DNA of 13,247 bases, from the NCBI GenBank assembly GCA_031272345.1, contig JAISTZ010000165.1:1-13247 (forward strand), read 5' to 3'. The stretch is from Spirochaetaceae bacterium. Its GTDB lineage: Bacteria > Spirochaetota > Spirochaetia > Treponematales > Treponemataceae. Numbering within the stretch: the first letter of the stretch is position 1; every line of letters begins with the position of its first letter. The position numbers were made by a program, and so were the translations under genes. The notes beneath the pieces are model-generated. The model did not search any database. It worked only from the letters and a program-made list of their open reading frames with translations, and was not told where the DNA came from. Shown piece by piece: positions 7,445-13,247 of the stretch.

Positions 7445-7473
7445 AATATAACAAAAACAAAAAAAAATGTCCA
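7445..7473 (-). promoter_or_regulatory. Promoter of tRNA-Cys (extended -10)
   Basis: On the minus strand TGGACA (7473-7468), a 17-base T-rich spacer, then TATATT (7450-7445) preceded by TGT (extended -10). Transcription would start near 7438, about 33 bases before the mature tRNA. The T-rich spacer and strong hexamers suit a stable-RNA promoter. Confidence 0.6.
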
Positions 7474-7501
7474 GCGGCAAAGCAAAAAAACATCGAAAAT
7501 T

Positions 7502-7542
7502 TGCGTGGTGCTGCGTGGTGCCAGGCACATGCGCCTGGCACC
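7502..7542. repeat. Tandem 10-mer followed by a perfect 10-bp palindromic hairpin (REP-like)
   Basis: TGCGTGGTGC occurs twice in tandem (7502-7511 and 7512-7521). Overlapping the second copy, GGTGCCAGGC (7517-7526) is perfectly inverted as GCCTGGCACC (7533-7542) around a 6-base loop. The stem is GC-rich, lies in non-coding DNA 31 bases before prfA, and has no T-run, so it is unlike a terminator. It has the look of a REP-type dispersed palindrome, or of a structured prfA leader; only one copy is present in this window. Confidence 0.6.
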
Positions 7543-7573
7543 GGGGGCCTTGATGTTCCCCGGGGTTTCCGCT

Positions 7574-8662
7574 ATGCTTCCCCCCATGTTGCAGAGGCTT
7601 GAGGAACTGGCGGCCCGTTTCAGGGACGTCGACGCCCTGGTTCAGGACCCGAATCTCGTGCGGGACCCAAAACGGTACAAAGGGGTGATGCGCGAACACG
7701 CCCATCTTTCGGCGGTGATGGAATCCTACGGGCGGTATAAAAAGCTGCTTTCGGACATCGAGAGCACACGGGAACTCGCGTCCTCCGGGGACGACCACGA
7801 CATGCGGGAACTGGCCAGGGAGGAACTCAAGGCCCTGGAGGAACAGAAGGCCCTGGAGGAGGACAAACTCAAGGCGCTGCTGATTCCCCCGGACCCGCTG
7901 GAAGAAAAAAACATCATCATGGAGATCCGCGGCGGCACCGGCGGGGAGGAAGCGGCCCTCTTTGCGGCGGACCTCTTCCGCATGTACACCCGCTACGCCG
8001 AACTCAAGGGCTGGAAGTACGAGGTGATGAACGTCAGCGAGACCGGTCTGGGGGGCTTTAAGGAAGTGTCCTTTTCCATAAGCGGCAAATTCGTGTACGG
8101 CAGCCTGCGCTGGGAGGCCGGGGTGCACCGGGTTCAGCGGGTGCCGGAGACCGAAGCCCAGTGCCGGATACACACGAGCGCCGTAACCGTGGCGGTGCTG
8201 CCCGAGGCTGAGGAAACCGAAATCGACATAAAGCAGGAGGACCTGCGGATCGACGTGATGCGCGCCGGGGGGCCCGGGGGCCAGTGCGTCAACACCACGG
8301 ACTCGGCGGTGCGCATTACGCACCTCCCCACGGGCCTGGTGGTGATTCAGCAGGACGAAAAAAGTCAAATCAAAAACAAGGCCAAGGCCATGAGGGTGCT
8401 CCGGGCGCGGCTCTTTGAGCTTGAAGAATCCAAAAAACAGGCCGAGCGTTCCGCGGCCCGCAAGAGCATGGTGGGCTCCGGGGACCGGTCCGAGCGGATC
8501 CGCACCTACAACTTCCCCCAGAACCGCGTCACCGACCACCGCATCAACCTGACCCTCTACAAGCTCGACCAGGTGATGCAGGGCAGCCTGGACGAGCTGG
8601 TGGAGGCCCTGAACGTGTCCGCCAGGGAAGAGCAGCTCAAGAACGCCGCTCCGGCGGAATAG
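7574..8662 (+). CDS. prfA: Peptide chain release factor 1 (RF1)
   Basis: A 362-residue class I release factor that recognises UAA and UAG in the ribosomal A site and triggers peptide release. The PxT stop-codon tripeptide is P191-E192-T193 (RVPETEAQ), which identifies RF1 rather than RF2 (SPF). The catalytic GGQ is at 235-237 in GPGGQCVNTTDSAVR; the residue after GGQ is Cys. RIHTSAVTVAV, HLPTG, DEKSQIKNKAKA and RTYNFPQNRVTDHRINLTLY are all canonical. I chose the ATG at 7574 because GGGG at 7562-7565 sits 8 bases upstream and the resulting N-terminus (MLPPMLQRLEEL) aligns without gaps to E. coli RF1; the ATG at 7586 has a pyrimidine-only upstream region. prmC, which methylates GGQ and often follows prfA, is not here: the next gene is convergent, 7 bases away. 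Confidence 0.96.
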   Translation: MLPPMLQRLEELAARFRDVDALVQDPNLVRDPKRYKGVMREHAHLSAVMESYGRYKKLLSDIESTRELASSGDDHDMRELAREELKALEEQKALEEDKLKALLIPPDPLEEKNIIMEIRGGTGGEEAALFAADLFRMYTRYAELKGWKYEVMNVSETGLGGFKEVSFSISGKFVYGSLRWEAGVHRVQRVPETEAQCRIHTSAVTVAVLPEAEETEIDIKQEDLRIDVMRAGGPGGQCVNTTDSAVRITHLPTGLVVIQQDEKSQIKNKAKAMRVLRARLFELEESKKQAERSAARKSMVGSGDRSERIRTYNFPQNRVTDHRINLTLYKLDQVMQGSLDELVEALNVSAREEQLKNAAPAE

Positions 8663-8669
8663 CCTCCTG

Positions 8670-9410
8670 TCACATGCGGAATTCTTCCCCAAGGTATATC
8701 TGCCGGGCCACCGGGGACGCGAGGATTTCGTCCTTGTCCCCCTGCACCACGATTTGCCCCGTGCTGATGATGATGGACCGGTGGGTGATCTCCAGGGTGT
8801 CCCGCACGTTGTGGTCGGTCACCAGGACGCCGATGCCCTGGGCCGCAAGCTGGGCGATCATCTTTTTTATGTCCGCCACGGCGATGGGGTCGATGCCCGC
8901 AAAGGGCTCGTCCAGGAGGAGGAACTTGGGTTCTATCGCCAGGGACCGGGCGATTTCGGTGCGCCGGCGTTCCCCCCCGGAGAGGGTGTAGGCCGGCTGC
9001 TTGCGGATGTGCTGGATGGCGAAGTCGTCAATCAGGGTGTCGAGCATGACGACTTTTTCCTCGTGGGAGATGTCCCGGCGGGTCTCCAGAATCGCCCAGA
9101 TGTTGTCCTCCACGGAGAGCTTTCGGAACACCGAGGGCTCCTGGGGCAGGTAGGAAATCCCCATGCGGGCCCGCTTGTACATGGGAAGGGTGGTGATTCG
9201 CCGGTCGTCCAGGAAGACCTCCCCCTGGCTGGGTCTGAGGAACCCCACGATCATGTAGAAGGTCGTCGTCTTGCCCGCCCCGTTGGGGCCGAGGAGCCCC
9301 ACCACCTCGCCGGTCTTCATGGAAAAGTCCACCCCCTTGACCACTTCCTTCTTGCCGAACCGCTTGTAGAGGCTTGCGATTTTAAGGGAATGTTCCTGGC
9401 CGTCACTCAT
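8670..9410 (-). CDS. lptB: LPS export ABC transporter ATP-binding protein LptB
   Basis: The 246-residue cytoplasmic ATPase of the Lpt envelope export machine, which with LptF/LptG extracts lipopolysaccharide (or a similar glycolipid) from the inner membrane. Walker A GPNGAGKTT (41-49), Q-loop Q90, ABC signature LSGGE (143-147), Walker B LLLDEP (164-169) and switch H200 are all intact. LptB-specific features include FYMIVG after Walker A, SYLPQEPSVFRKL (86-98), AGIDPIAV and TDHNVRDTL. The ATG overlaps the lptA end by 8 bases (ATGAGTGA), with GGAG at 9418-9421 seven bases upstream. LptF and LptG are not in the window. Confidence 0.96.
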   Translation of the reverse strand: MSDGQEHSLKIASLYKRFGKKEVVKGVDFSMKTGEVVGLLGPNGAGKTTTFYMIVGFLRPSQGEVFLDDRRITTLPMYKRARMGISYLPQEPSVFRKLSVEDNIWAILETRRDISHEEKVVMLDTLIDDFAIQHIRKQPAYTLSGGERRRTEIARSLAIEPKFLLLDEPFAGIDPIAVADIKKMIAQLAAQGIGVLVTDHNVRDTLEITHRSIIISTGQIVVQGDKDEILASPVARQIYLGEEFRM

Positions 9411-10176
9411 GGGCTTGCTCCGGGGCCGGTTCCTGGGGGGCCGGGCTTTCGGCGGCCGGGGCCGGAGCCGCCGCTTCCGTGGCCGGCGCTTCCTGAGCCG
9501 GAACCGCCGCCGCCGTTTCCGCGGCCGGGGTCTCCGCCGGAGCTTCCTTCCTGGGCTCGTCCTCCTTCTTGGAGTCCTTCACCGTGCCCCGCACCCTGCC
9601 GTCCAGCTTGATTTCCTCGGTGTCCAGGTTCATCACGATGTCCCGGGCCCGGAACACGTCGTCCGACTTCTCTATCCTGGGGTTGCCGCTCATCTCGAGC
9701 ATCTGCTCGTCCTTGCGGTAAATGGCGAAGGCGCTGGTGCACACCGCGTCCTTCTGGCGCAGCTCGATGTTGATTTGCAGGATGGCCACCCCGGTTTTCT
9801 GGTTGTACTCGATGACCTCGGCCTTGGCGGTCACCTCGTTGGGGTTGTCAACGATTTTTGCGCCCTCCCGGAGGGTGACGATTTCCCGTTCCCGGTCGTA
9901 GGACAGGTTTTCGCACTCGAAGTCCATGTCGTCGTCGATGTTCGTGCCCTTCACCCCCCCCGAGGCCGTGACGAACCGGAAGTCCTCCCCGGAGAGCTCG
10001 ATCGTGTCCGCGCTGATTTTGATTTTTTTTGTGGTGACCTGGGCGTTGCCCTCCAGGAGGGTGTACTCGTTTTTTTTGCCCGTAAACCCCGACAGGGCGT
10101 CCGCGGTGAATTCGATCGTGTCCCCGAAGAGGGGGGGGATGGCCAGGAGGATGACCCAGGGGACAAGCTTTTTCAC
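9403..10176 (-). CDS. lptA: LptA/OstA-like periplasmic export protein with Ala/Pro/Glu-rich tail
   Basis: A 257-residue OstA/LptA family protein, expected to form the beta-jellyroll bridge that passes LPS-like lipids across the periplasm between LptC and LptD. A signal peptide (MKKLVPWVILLAIPPLFG) is followed by the OstA fold at about 20-200 with the typical repeating strand pattern: IEFTADALSG, YTLLEGNAQVTTKKIKISADTIEL, FECENLSYD and FRARDIVMNLDTEEIKLDG. Residues 201-257 are a low-complexity tail rich in Ala, Pro and Glu, unusual for LptA (E. coli LptA is 185 residues). The start is GTG at 10176: it overlaps the lptC stop by 4 bases, has a strong GGAGGAGG site 7 bases upstream, and begins the signal peptide. 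The longer frame upstream is a shadow of lptC. Confidence 0.9.
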   Translation of the reverse strand: MKKLVPWVILLAIPPLFGDTIEFTADALSGFTGKKNEYTLLEGNAQVTTKKIKISADTIELSGEDFRFVTASGGVKGTNIDDDMDFECENLSYDREREIVTLREGAKIVDNPNEVTAKAEVIEYNQKTGVAILQINIELRQKDAVCTSAFAIYRKDEQMLEMSGNPRIEKSDDVFRARDIVMNLDTEEIKLDGRVRGTVKDSKKEDEPRKEAPAETPAAETAAAVPAQEAPATEAAAPAPAAESPAPQEPAPEQAHE

Positions 10177-10733
10177 GGGGCCGCCTCCTCCCCGGTGGCG
10201 ATGTTGCCCGACACGGCGGTGAACCGGTAGGTCCGGTTGAAGGTGTCCGCCGCAAAGCCCGTGCCGGTGAACGAGAAGGGGGTCTCCCCGGTGCGCCGAA
10301 TGGTCACCCTGTCGCCTCCGGAGCTTGAAAGCAGGCCGGTCTTCCCCGACCACATCAGGGCCTGGGCCTGGACGGAGGTTTGCTCCGCGCGGTTTTCAAC
10401 CCCGATGTCCCCGTGGAGGGTGTAGAGTTCCGTGTCCGTGTCGGCGGACACGTAGCCGAAGGAGCCGGTGGTTTGCAGGGCGCCCTCTTCGTCAAAAATT
10501 TCGCAGGACACGTCCCTGGCAAAGTAGACGTTCTGCCGCTTGTACTGTTCAACCTGGGCGGCCCTGGCGCTCACCCGGAGCACGGATTTTTCCCACCGGG
10601 TGATGACGGCGTTTTCCAGCACGAATTCCGGCACCTGGTTGGAATTGTCCTCGAAGGTGTTGTAGTGGATTTCGCAGGAAAAAAGCCAGGGAAGGATGCA
10701 CGCGATGGTCAAAAAAAAACGCCGGTTACTCAT
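10173..10733 (-). CDS. lptC: LptC-like export protein, probable lipoprotein
   Basis: A 186-residue protein whose position between pyrG and lptA, size and beta-strand-rich OstA-like sequence (VLENAVITRWEKSVLRVSARAAQ, VYFARDVSCEIFDEEGAL, FTGTGFAAD, YRFTAVSGNI) fit LptC, the periplasmic component that takes substrate from LptFG and hands it to LptA. Instead of the transmembrane anchor usual in proteobacterial LptC, the N-terminus (MSNRRFFLTIACILPWLFSC) looks like a lipoprotein signal with C20 in an LFSC lipobox, relaxed at -2 as is common in spirochaetes. The ATG at 10733 overlaps the pyrG stop by 8 bases (ATGAGTAA). Sequence similarity to LptC is weak by eye, so the name rests partly on context. 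Confidence 0.8.
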   Translation of the reverse strand: MSNRRFFLTIACILPWLFSCEIHYNTFEDNSNQVPEFVLENAVITRWEKSVLRVSARAAQVEQYKRQNVYFARDVSCEIFDEEGALQTTGSFGYVSADTDTELYTLHGDIGVENRAEQTSVQAQALMWSGKTGLLSSSGGDRVTIRRTGETPFSFTGTGFAADTFNRTYRFTAVSGNIATGEEAAP

Positions 10734-12324
10734 GCCGCAACGCCGCTCCAATAAACGCCGAGAACAGGGGGTGCGGTTTGGACGGGCGGGAGGCGAATTC
10801 GGGATGGTACTGCACGCCGATGCCCCAGGGGTGGGAGGCCCATTCAAAAGCTTCTATCTGACCATCCAGGGCCGTGCCCGCGGGGATGAGTCCCGCGGAA
10901 ATCATGCCGGCGGTGTATTTTCTGTCGAAGGCGTATTTGCTGCGGTGCCGCTCGGTGATCTTGTCCGCGCCGTAAATACCCCGGAGGGCGGAGTCCCTCT
11001 CCAGGACCACCTCCCCCGCGCCGAGTTTGTCGCTCCCGGCGGCGGCCAGGCCCGCCTGTTCCTCCGGCAGGCTGATGACGGGGTAGGCGGTGCTGTGCAC
11101 GAATTCCGTGGAATCCGCGTCCTCCCATTTGAGCAGGTTCCTGGCGGCTTCTATGGCCATCAACTGCATCCCGAAGTTTATGCCCAGAAAGGGAATCCCC
11201 CTTTCCCTGGCGAACCGCACCGCCGCAAGGAGGCCCAAAAAGCCCCGCTGGCCCGGCACGTCCGGGACGATGACCCCCTGGAGGCCGCTGAAGATGTGGC
11301 CCAGGTTCCGTTCCTTCTCCAGGCTTTCCGCGTCCAGTTTGACCATGTCGAGTTCCGCGTTGTGCCCGGTGACCGCCGCGTGGAGCAGGGCCGCGCCCAC
11401 GGATTTGTAGCAGTCCTCCTGGAAATTTTTCTTGCTCACCAGGCCGATGCGGACCTTTTTTGCGGGATTGTTGAGTTTGCCCAGGAAGCTCGCCCAGGCC
11501 CGGACGTTGCATTTTTTGTCCGTGTATCCGAGTTTGGAAAGAATTTTTGAATCCAGGCCCTGTTTGTGAAAGGCCACCGGGAGTTCGTAGATCGTTTTTT
11601 CCACGTCCCCGGTGGTGAACACCGCTCCGGTCTCCACGTTGCAGAAGAGGGCGATTTTATTGCGGAGGCTCGAGTCCAGGGGCGTTTCCGCCCTGCACAG
11701 GAGAATGTCCGGCTGTATGCCGATTTCCTGCATCTTCTTGACCGCGTGCTGGGTGGGTTTCGTCTTCATCTCCCCCCAGGCCAGGACCGGCACCAGGGTG
11801 AGGTGCACGGAAATCGCGTTGGGCCGCCCCAGCTCCCGGATGAGCTGCCTGACAGCCTCCAGGAAGGGGATGGATTCGATGTCCCCCACGGTGCCGCCGA
11901 TCTCCACCAGCACGATCTCCGCGCTGGACCGGGAGGCGGCGCAGAAGATCCGGCGTTTTATCTCGTCCGTAATGTGGGGGATCACCTGCACGGTGCGGCC
12001 GTTGTACCTGCCCACCCGCTCGTTCTTGATGACGTCGTTGTAAATCTGCCCCATGGTGATCGAGTGCTCCCTGAGGGGCGAAAATGACGTGAACCGCGAG
12101 TAGGTGCCCAGGTCAAGGTCAGTCTCCCCCCCGTCCTCGGTAACGTAGACCTCGCCGTTTTGGGAGGGATTCATGTTCGCGGCATCCAGGTTGATGTAGG
12201 GGTCGCACTTTATCATCGCTACCGGCACCCCGGCGGATTCAATCAGGCTGCCGATCGCCGCGGTGGCCACGGCCTTCCCCAGGCCCGAACATACCCCTCC
12301 GGTAACGAACACGAATTTATTCAT
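10726..12324 (-). CDS. pyrG: CTP synthase with apparently inactive glutaminase domain
   Basis: A 532-residue CTP synthase. The synthetase half (about 1-270) keeps the P-loop GGVCSGLGK (9-17), KCDPYIN, EDGGETDLDLG, VQVIPHITDEIK, EIGGTVGDIES and KTKPTQHAV, so ATP-dependent amination of UTP looks possible. The class I glutamine amidotransferase half (about 290-528) keeps HPEF (507-510) and ITERHRSKY. However, the nucleophile motif GICLGMQ reads GINFGMQ with Asn at 383 (codon AAC at 11178-11176), and the oxyanion loop GGFG reads DVPG (355-358, nt 11251-11262). The His of the QHGEV segment, near the ammonia tunnel in E. coli CTPS, is Asn56. It therefore probably needs free ammonia. The ATG at 12324 is chosen over a GTG at 12342 because homology starts there and the promoter would exclude the GTG. 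It leads the pyrG-lptC-lptA-lptB group. Confidence 0.93.
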   Translation of the reverse strand: MNKFVFVTGGVCSGLGKAVATAAIGSLIESAGVPVAMIKCDPYINLDAANMNPSQNGEVYVTEDGGETDLDLGTYSRFTSFSPLREHSITMGQIYNDVIKNERVGRYNGRTVQVIPHITDEIKRRIFCAASRSSAEIVLVEIGGTVGDIESIPFLEAVRQLIRELGRPNAISVHLTLVPVLAWGEMKTKPTQHAVKKMQEIGIQPDILLCRAETPLDSSLRNKIALFCNVETGAVFTTGDVEKTIYELPVAFHKQGLDSKILSKLGYTDKKCNVRAWASFLGKLNNPAKKVRIGLVSKKNFQEDCYKSVGAALLHAAVTGHNAELDMVKLDAESLEKERNLGHIFSGLQGVIVPDVPGQRGFLGLLAAVRFARERGIPFLGINFGMQLMAIEAARNLLKWEDADSTEFVHSTAYPVISLPEEQAGLAAAGSDKLGAGEVVLERDSALRGIYGADKITERHRSKYAFDRKYTAGMISAGLIPAGTALDGQIEAFEWASHPWGIGVQYHPEFASRPSKPHPLFSAFIGAALRHE

Positions 12325-12332
12325 CAGCGGAG

Positions 12333-12361
12333 ATTTTGGCACACCCGGGGAACCTTGTCAA
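12333..12361 (-). promoter_or_regulatory. Promoter of pyrG-lptCAB (consensus -35, extended -10)
   Basis: On the minus strand a perfect TTGACA (12361-12356), a 17-base spacer, and CAAAAT (12338-12333) preceded by TGC. The -10 ends 8 bases before the ATG at 12324 and no ribosome binding site lies between, so the transcript would begin within a few bases of the start codon. Confidence 0.5.
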
Positions 12362-12377
12362 GAGCTGTAAGGAATGA

Positions 12378-12406
12378 TTGACGGCGGGGGGGATGTTTGA
12401 TAGCAT
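12378..12406 (+). promoter_or_regulatory. Candidate promoter of the PLD-domain gene
   Basis: TTGACG (12378-12383), a 17-base spacer, then TAGCAT (12401-12406). The -35 is near consensus, the -10 weaker; an AT-rich GATAATTATAG patch at 12411-12421 could hold an alternative -10. It lies back to back with the pyrG promoter in the 147-base divergent gap 12325-12471. Confidence 0.35.
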
Positions 12407-12471
12407 GACGGATAATTATAGAAAAAAAATACCGCAAAAAGCGCCGGGTGTGCGGACGGTTTGGGGAGCAA

Positions 12472-13247
12472 ATGCCTACAATATATGACAATAAAGAAAA
12501 CATGTTCACGGCAGGCCTGGGCGAGGCCCTCGCCTCCGCCAAACGCGCCGACTTCTGCGTGGGCTATTTCAATCTCCGGGGCTGGGGCGAGGTCGCGGAG
12601 GGCGTCGAGGCGCTGGCGGGCGATACGGTTCTGGAACAGGGCGAAGAGAAAATGCGCTTTTGCCGCCTCCTGGTCGGCATGAACGAAAAACCCCAGGACA
12701 TCCTCCTGAAACACTACGGCCTCAAAAAGGATTTCCAGATTGACCAGGGAGAAGCGGCCCGCCTCAAACGCCGCATGGCGGAAGAGTTCCGCGACCAGTT
12801 GACGATTGGCGCCCCCACTAACGCCGACGAAGCGGCCCTGCGCGTCCTGTCGCGCCAGATGAAGGCGGGCAAGGCGGCGGTAAAACTCCACCTGCGCTAC
12901 AACCTCCACGCGAAACTTTACCTGGCGTACCAAAAAAGCGGGCACACAAAAATCGAGGGCTATGTTGGAAGCAGCAACCTCACCTTCGCGGGTCTGGTGA
13001 AACAGGGCGAACTCAACGTCGATGTGCTGGAACAGGACGCCGCCGCCAAACTTGCCGCATGGTTTGACGAGCGCTGGAACGACCGCTGGTGTTTTGACAT
13101 CACCAAAGAACTGATAGAAATCATCGACACATCCTGGGCGCGGGAAGAACCAGTACCTCCGTATCACATCTACCTGAAAATCGCCTATCACCTTTCCCGG
13201 GAGGCACGGGCCGGGATAAATGAGTTTAAACTTCCCAAAGTTTTCGA
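12472..13247 (+). CDS. Phospholipase D-like domain protein, probable N-terminus of a PLD-helicase (partial at window end)
   Basis: The frame from ATG 12472 stays open to the window edge (258 codons and 2 bases), so the protein is truncated here. It begins with IYDNKENMF, then VGYFNLRGW (30-38), and has one PLD (HKD) catalytic motif: H146-x-K148 in NLHAKLYL, then GSSN (166-169) in GYVGSSNLTFAGL and E180 in GELNVDV. This arrangement is typical of the PLD-type nuclease domain found at the N-terminus of large SNF2-like helicases in restriction and other defence loci. The final residues (EFKLPKVF) resemble the linker that leads into the helicase Q-motif, but no helicase motif is inside the window, so the helicase part is inference. 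GGGGAG at 12463-12468 gives a ribosome binding site with short (3-base) spacing. Arg codons are mostly CGC and Gly codons GGC, whereas neighbours favour CGG/AGG and GGG, suggesting acquisition. A stand-alone PLD nuclease is the alternative. Confidence 0.75.
   Translation, partial: MPTIYDNKENMFTAGLGEALASAKRADFCVGYFNLRGWGEVAEGVEALAGDTVLEQGEEKMRFCRLLVGMNEKPQDILLKHYGLKKDFQIDQGEAARLKRRMAEEFRDQLTIGAPTNADEAALRVLSRQMKAGKAAVKLHLRYNLHAKLYLAYQKSGHTKIEGYVGSSNLTFAGLVKQGELNVDVLEQDAAAKLAAWFDERWNDRWCFDITKELIEIIDTSWAREEPVPPYHIYLKIAYHLSREARAGINEFKLPKVF

Noticed and set aside
8640..8690. CCGC-TCCG-GCGG hairpin at the end of prfA
   Set aside because: Only four pairs, inside the coding sequence, and no T-run on either strand.
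12324..12342. GTG at 12342 as the pyrG start
   Set aside because: It would lie upstream of the predicted transcription start, has no proper ribosome binding site, and adds six residues not seen in the family.
12358..13191. Long minus-strand open frame opposite the PLD-domain gene
   Set aside because: The plus-strand frame has the HKD motif and conserved start, while the antisense translation shows no family pattern.
1..13247. CRISPR arrays, insertion sequences, prophage genes or attachment sites
   Set aside because: No spaced direct repeats, transposase or integrase motifs, or duplicated tRNA ends were seen on either strand.

Overview
The window is a gene-dense, GC-rich chromosomal segment, almost certainly from a spirochaete (Spirochaetota, most likely a Treponema-like lineage). 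I infer this from the gene set and organisation: a fused ispD-ispF gene directly behind a CarD-type regulator, an Lpt export module (lptC-lptA-lptB) overlapping pyrG, RF1, a Treponema-style DUF1015 protein and a TPR protein. No database search was possible, so genus-level placement is inference. Nearly all of it is ordinary core-genome content, with overlapping or touching genes. The only non-coding stretch over 300 bases is 7188-7573.

Layout. (1) 1-3589, plus strand: the last codons of an unknown gene, a cytoplasmic TPR protein, rlmN (23S rRNA/tRNA A2 methyltransferase) and a DUF1015 protein, joined by ATGA-type overlaps and so probably one operon. (2) 3592-7187, minus strand: an OppA-like substrate-binding protein with its own promoter, carD with its own promoter, and the bifunctional isoprenoid gene ispDF, which starts inside the acidic tail of carD. 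DUF1015 and ispDF converge with 2 bases between stop codons. (3) 7188-7573: the promoter of the binding protein, a possible terminator, tRNA-Cys(GCA) on the minus strand with its promoter and a leader hairpin, and a REP-like palindrome just ahead of prfA. (4) 7574-8662, plus: prfA (RF1) alone. (5) 8670-12324, minus: pyrG-lptC-lptA-lptB, translationally coupled; two of the junctions use the same kind of 8-base ATGAGTRA overlap. (6) 12325-12471: back-to-back divergent promoter region. (7) 12472 to the end, plus: the first 258 residues of a phospholipase-D-domain protein, probably the N-terminus of a PLD-helicase of the kind found in defence and restriction loci. Its codon use differs visibly from the rest of the window.

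The points most worth a second look are the pyrG product, whose glutaminase domain has Asn in place of the catalytic Cys and has lost the GGFG oxyanion loop and the tunnel His; the extended -10 promoters of carD and pyrG, which place transcription starts almost on the ATG (possible leaderless mRNAs); and the edge of a probable acquired defence locus at the right end.
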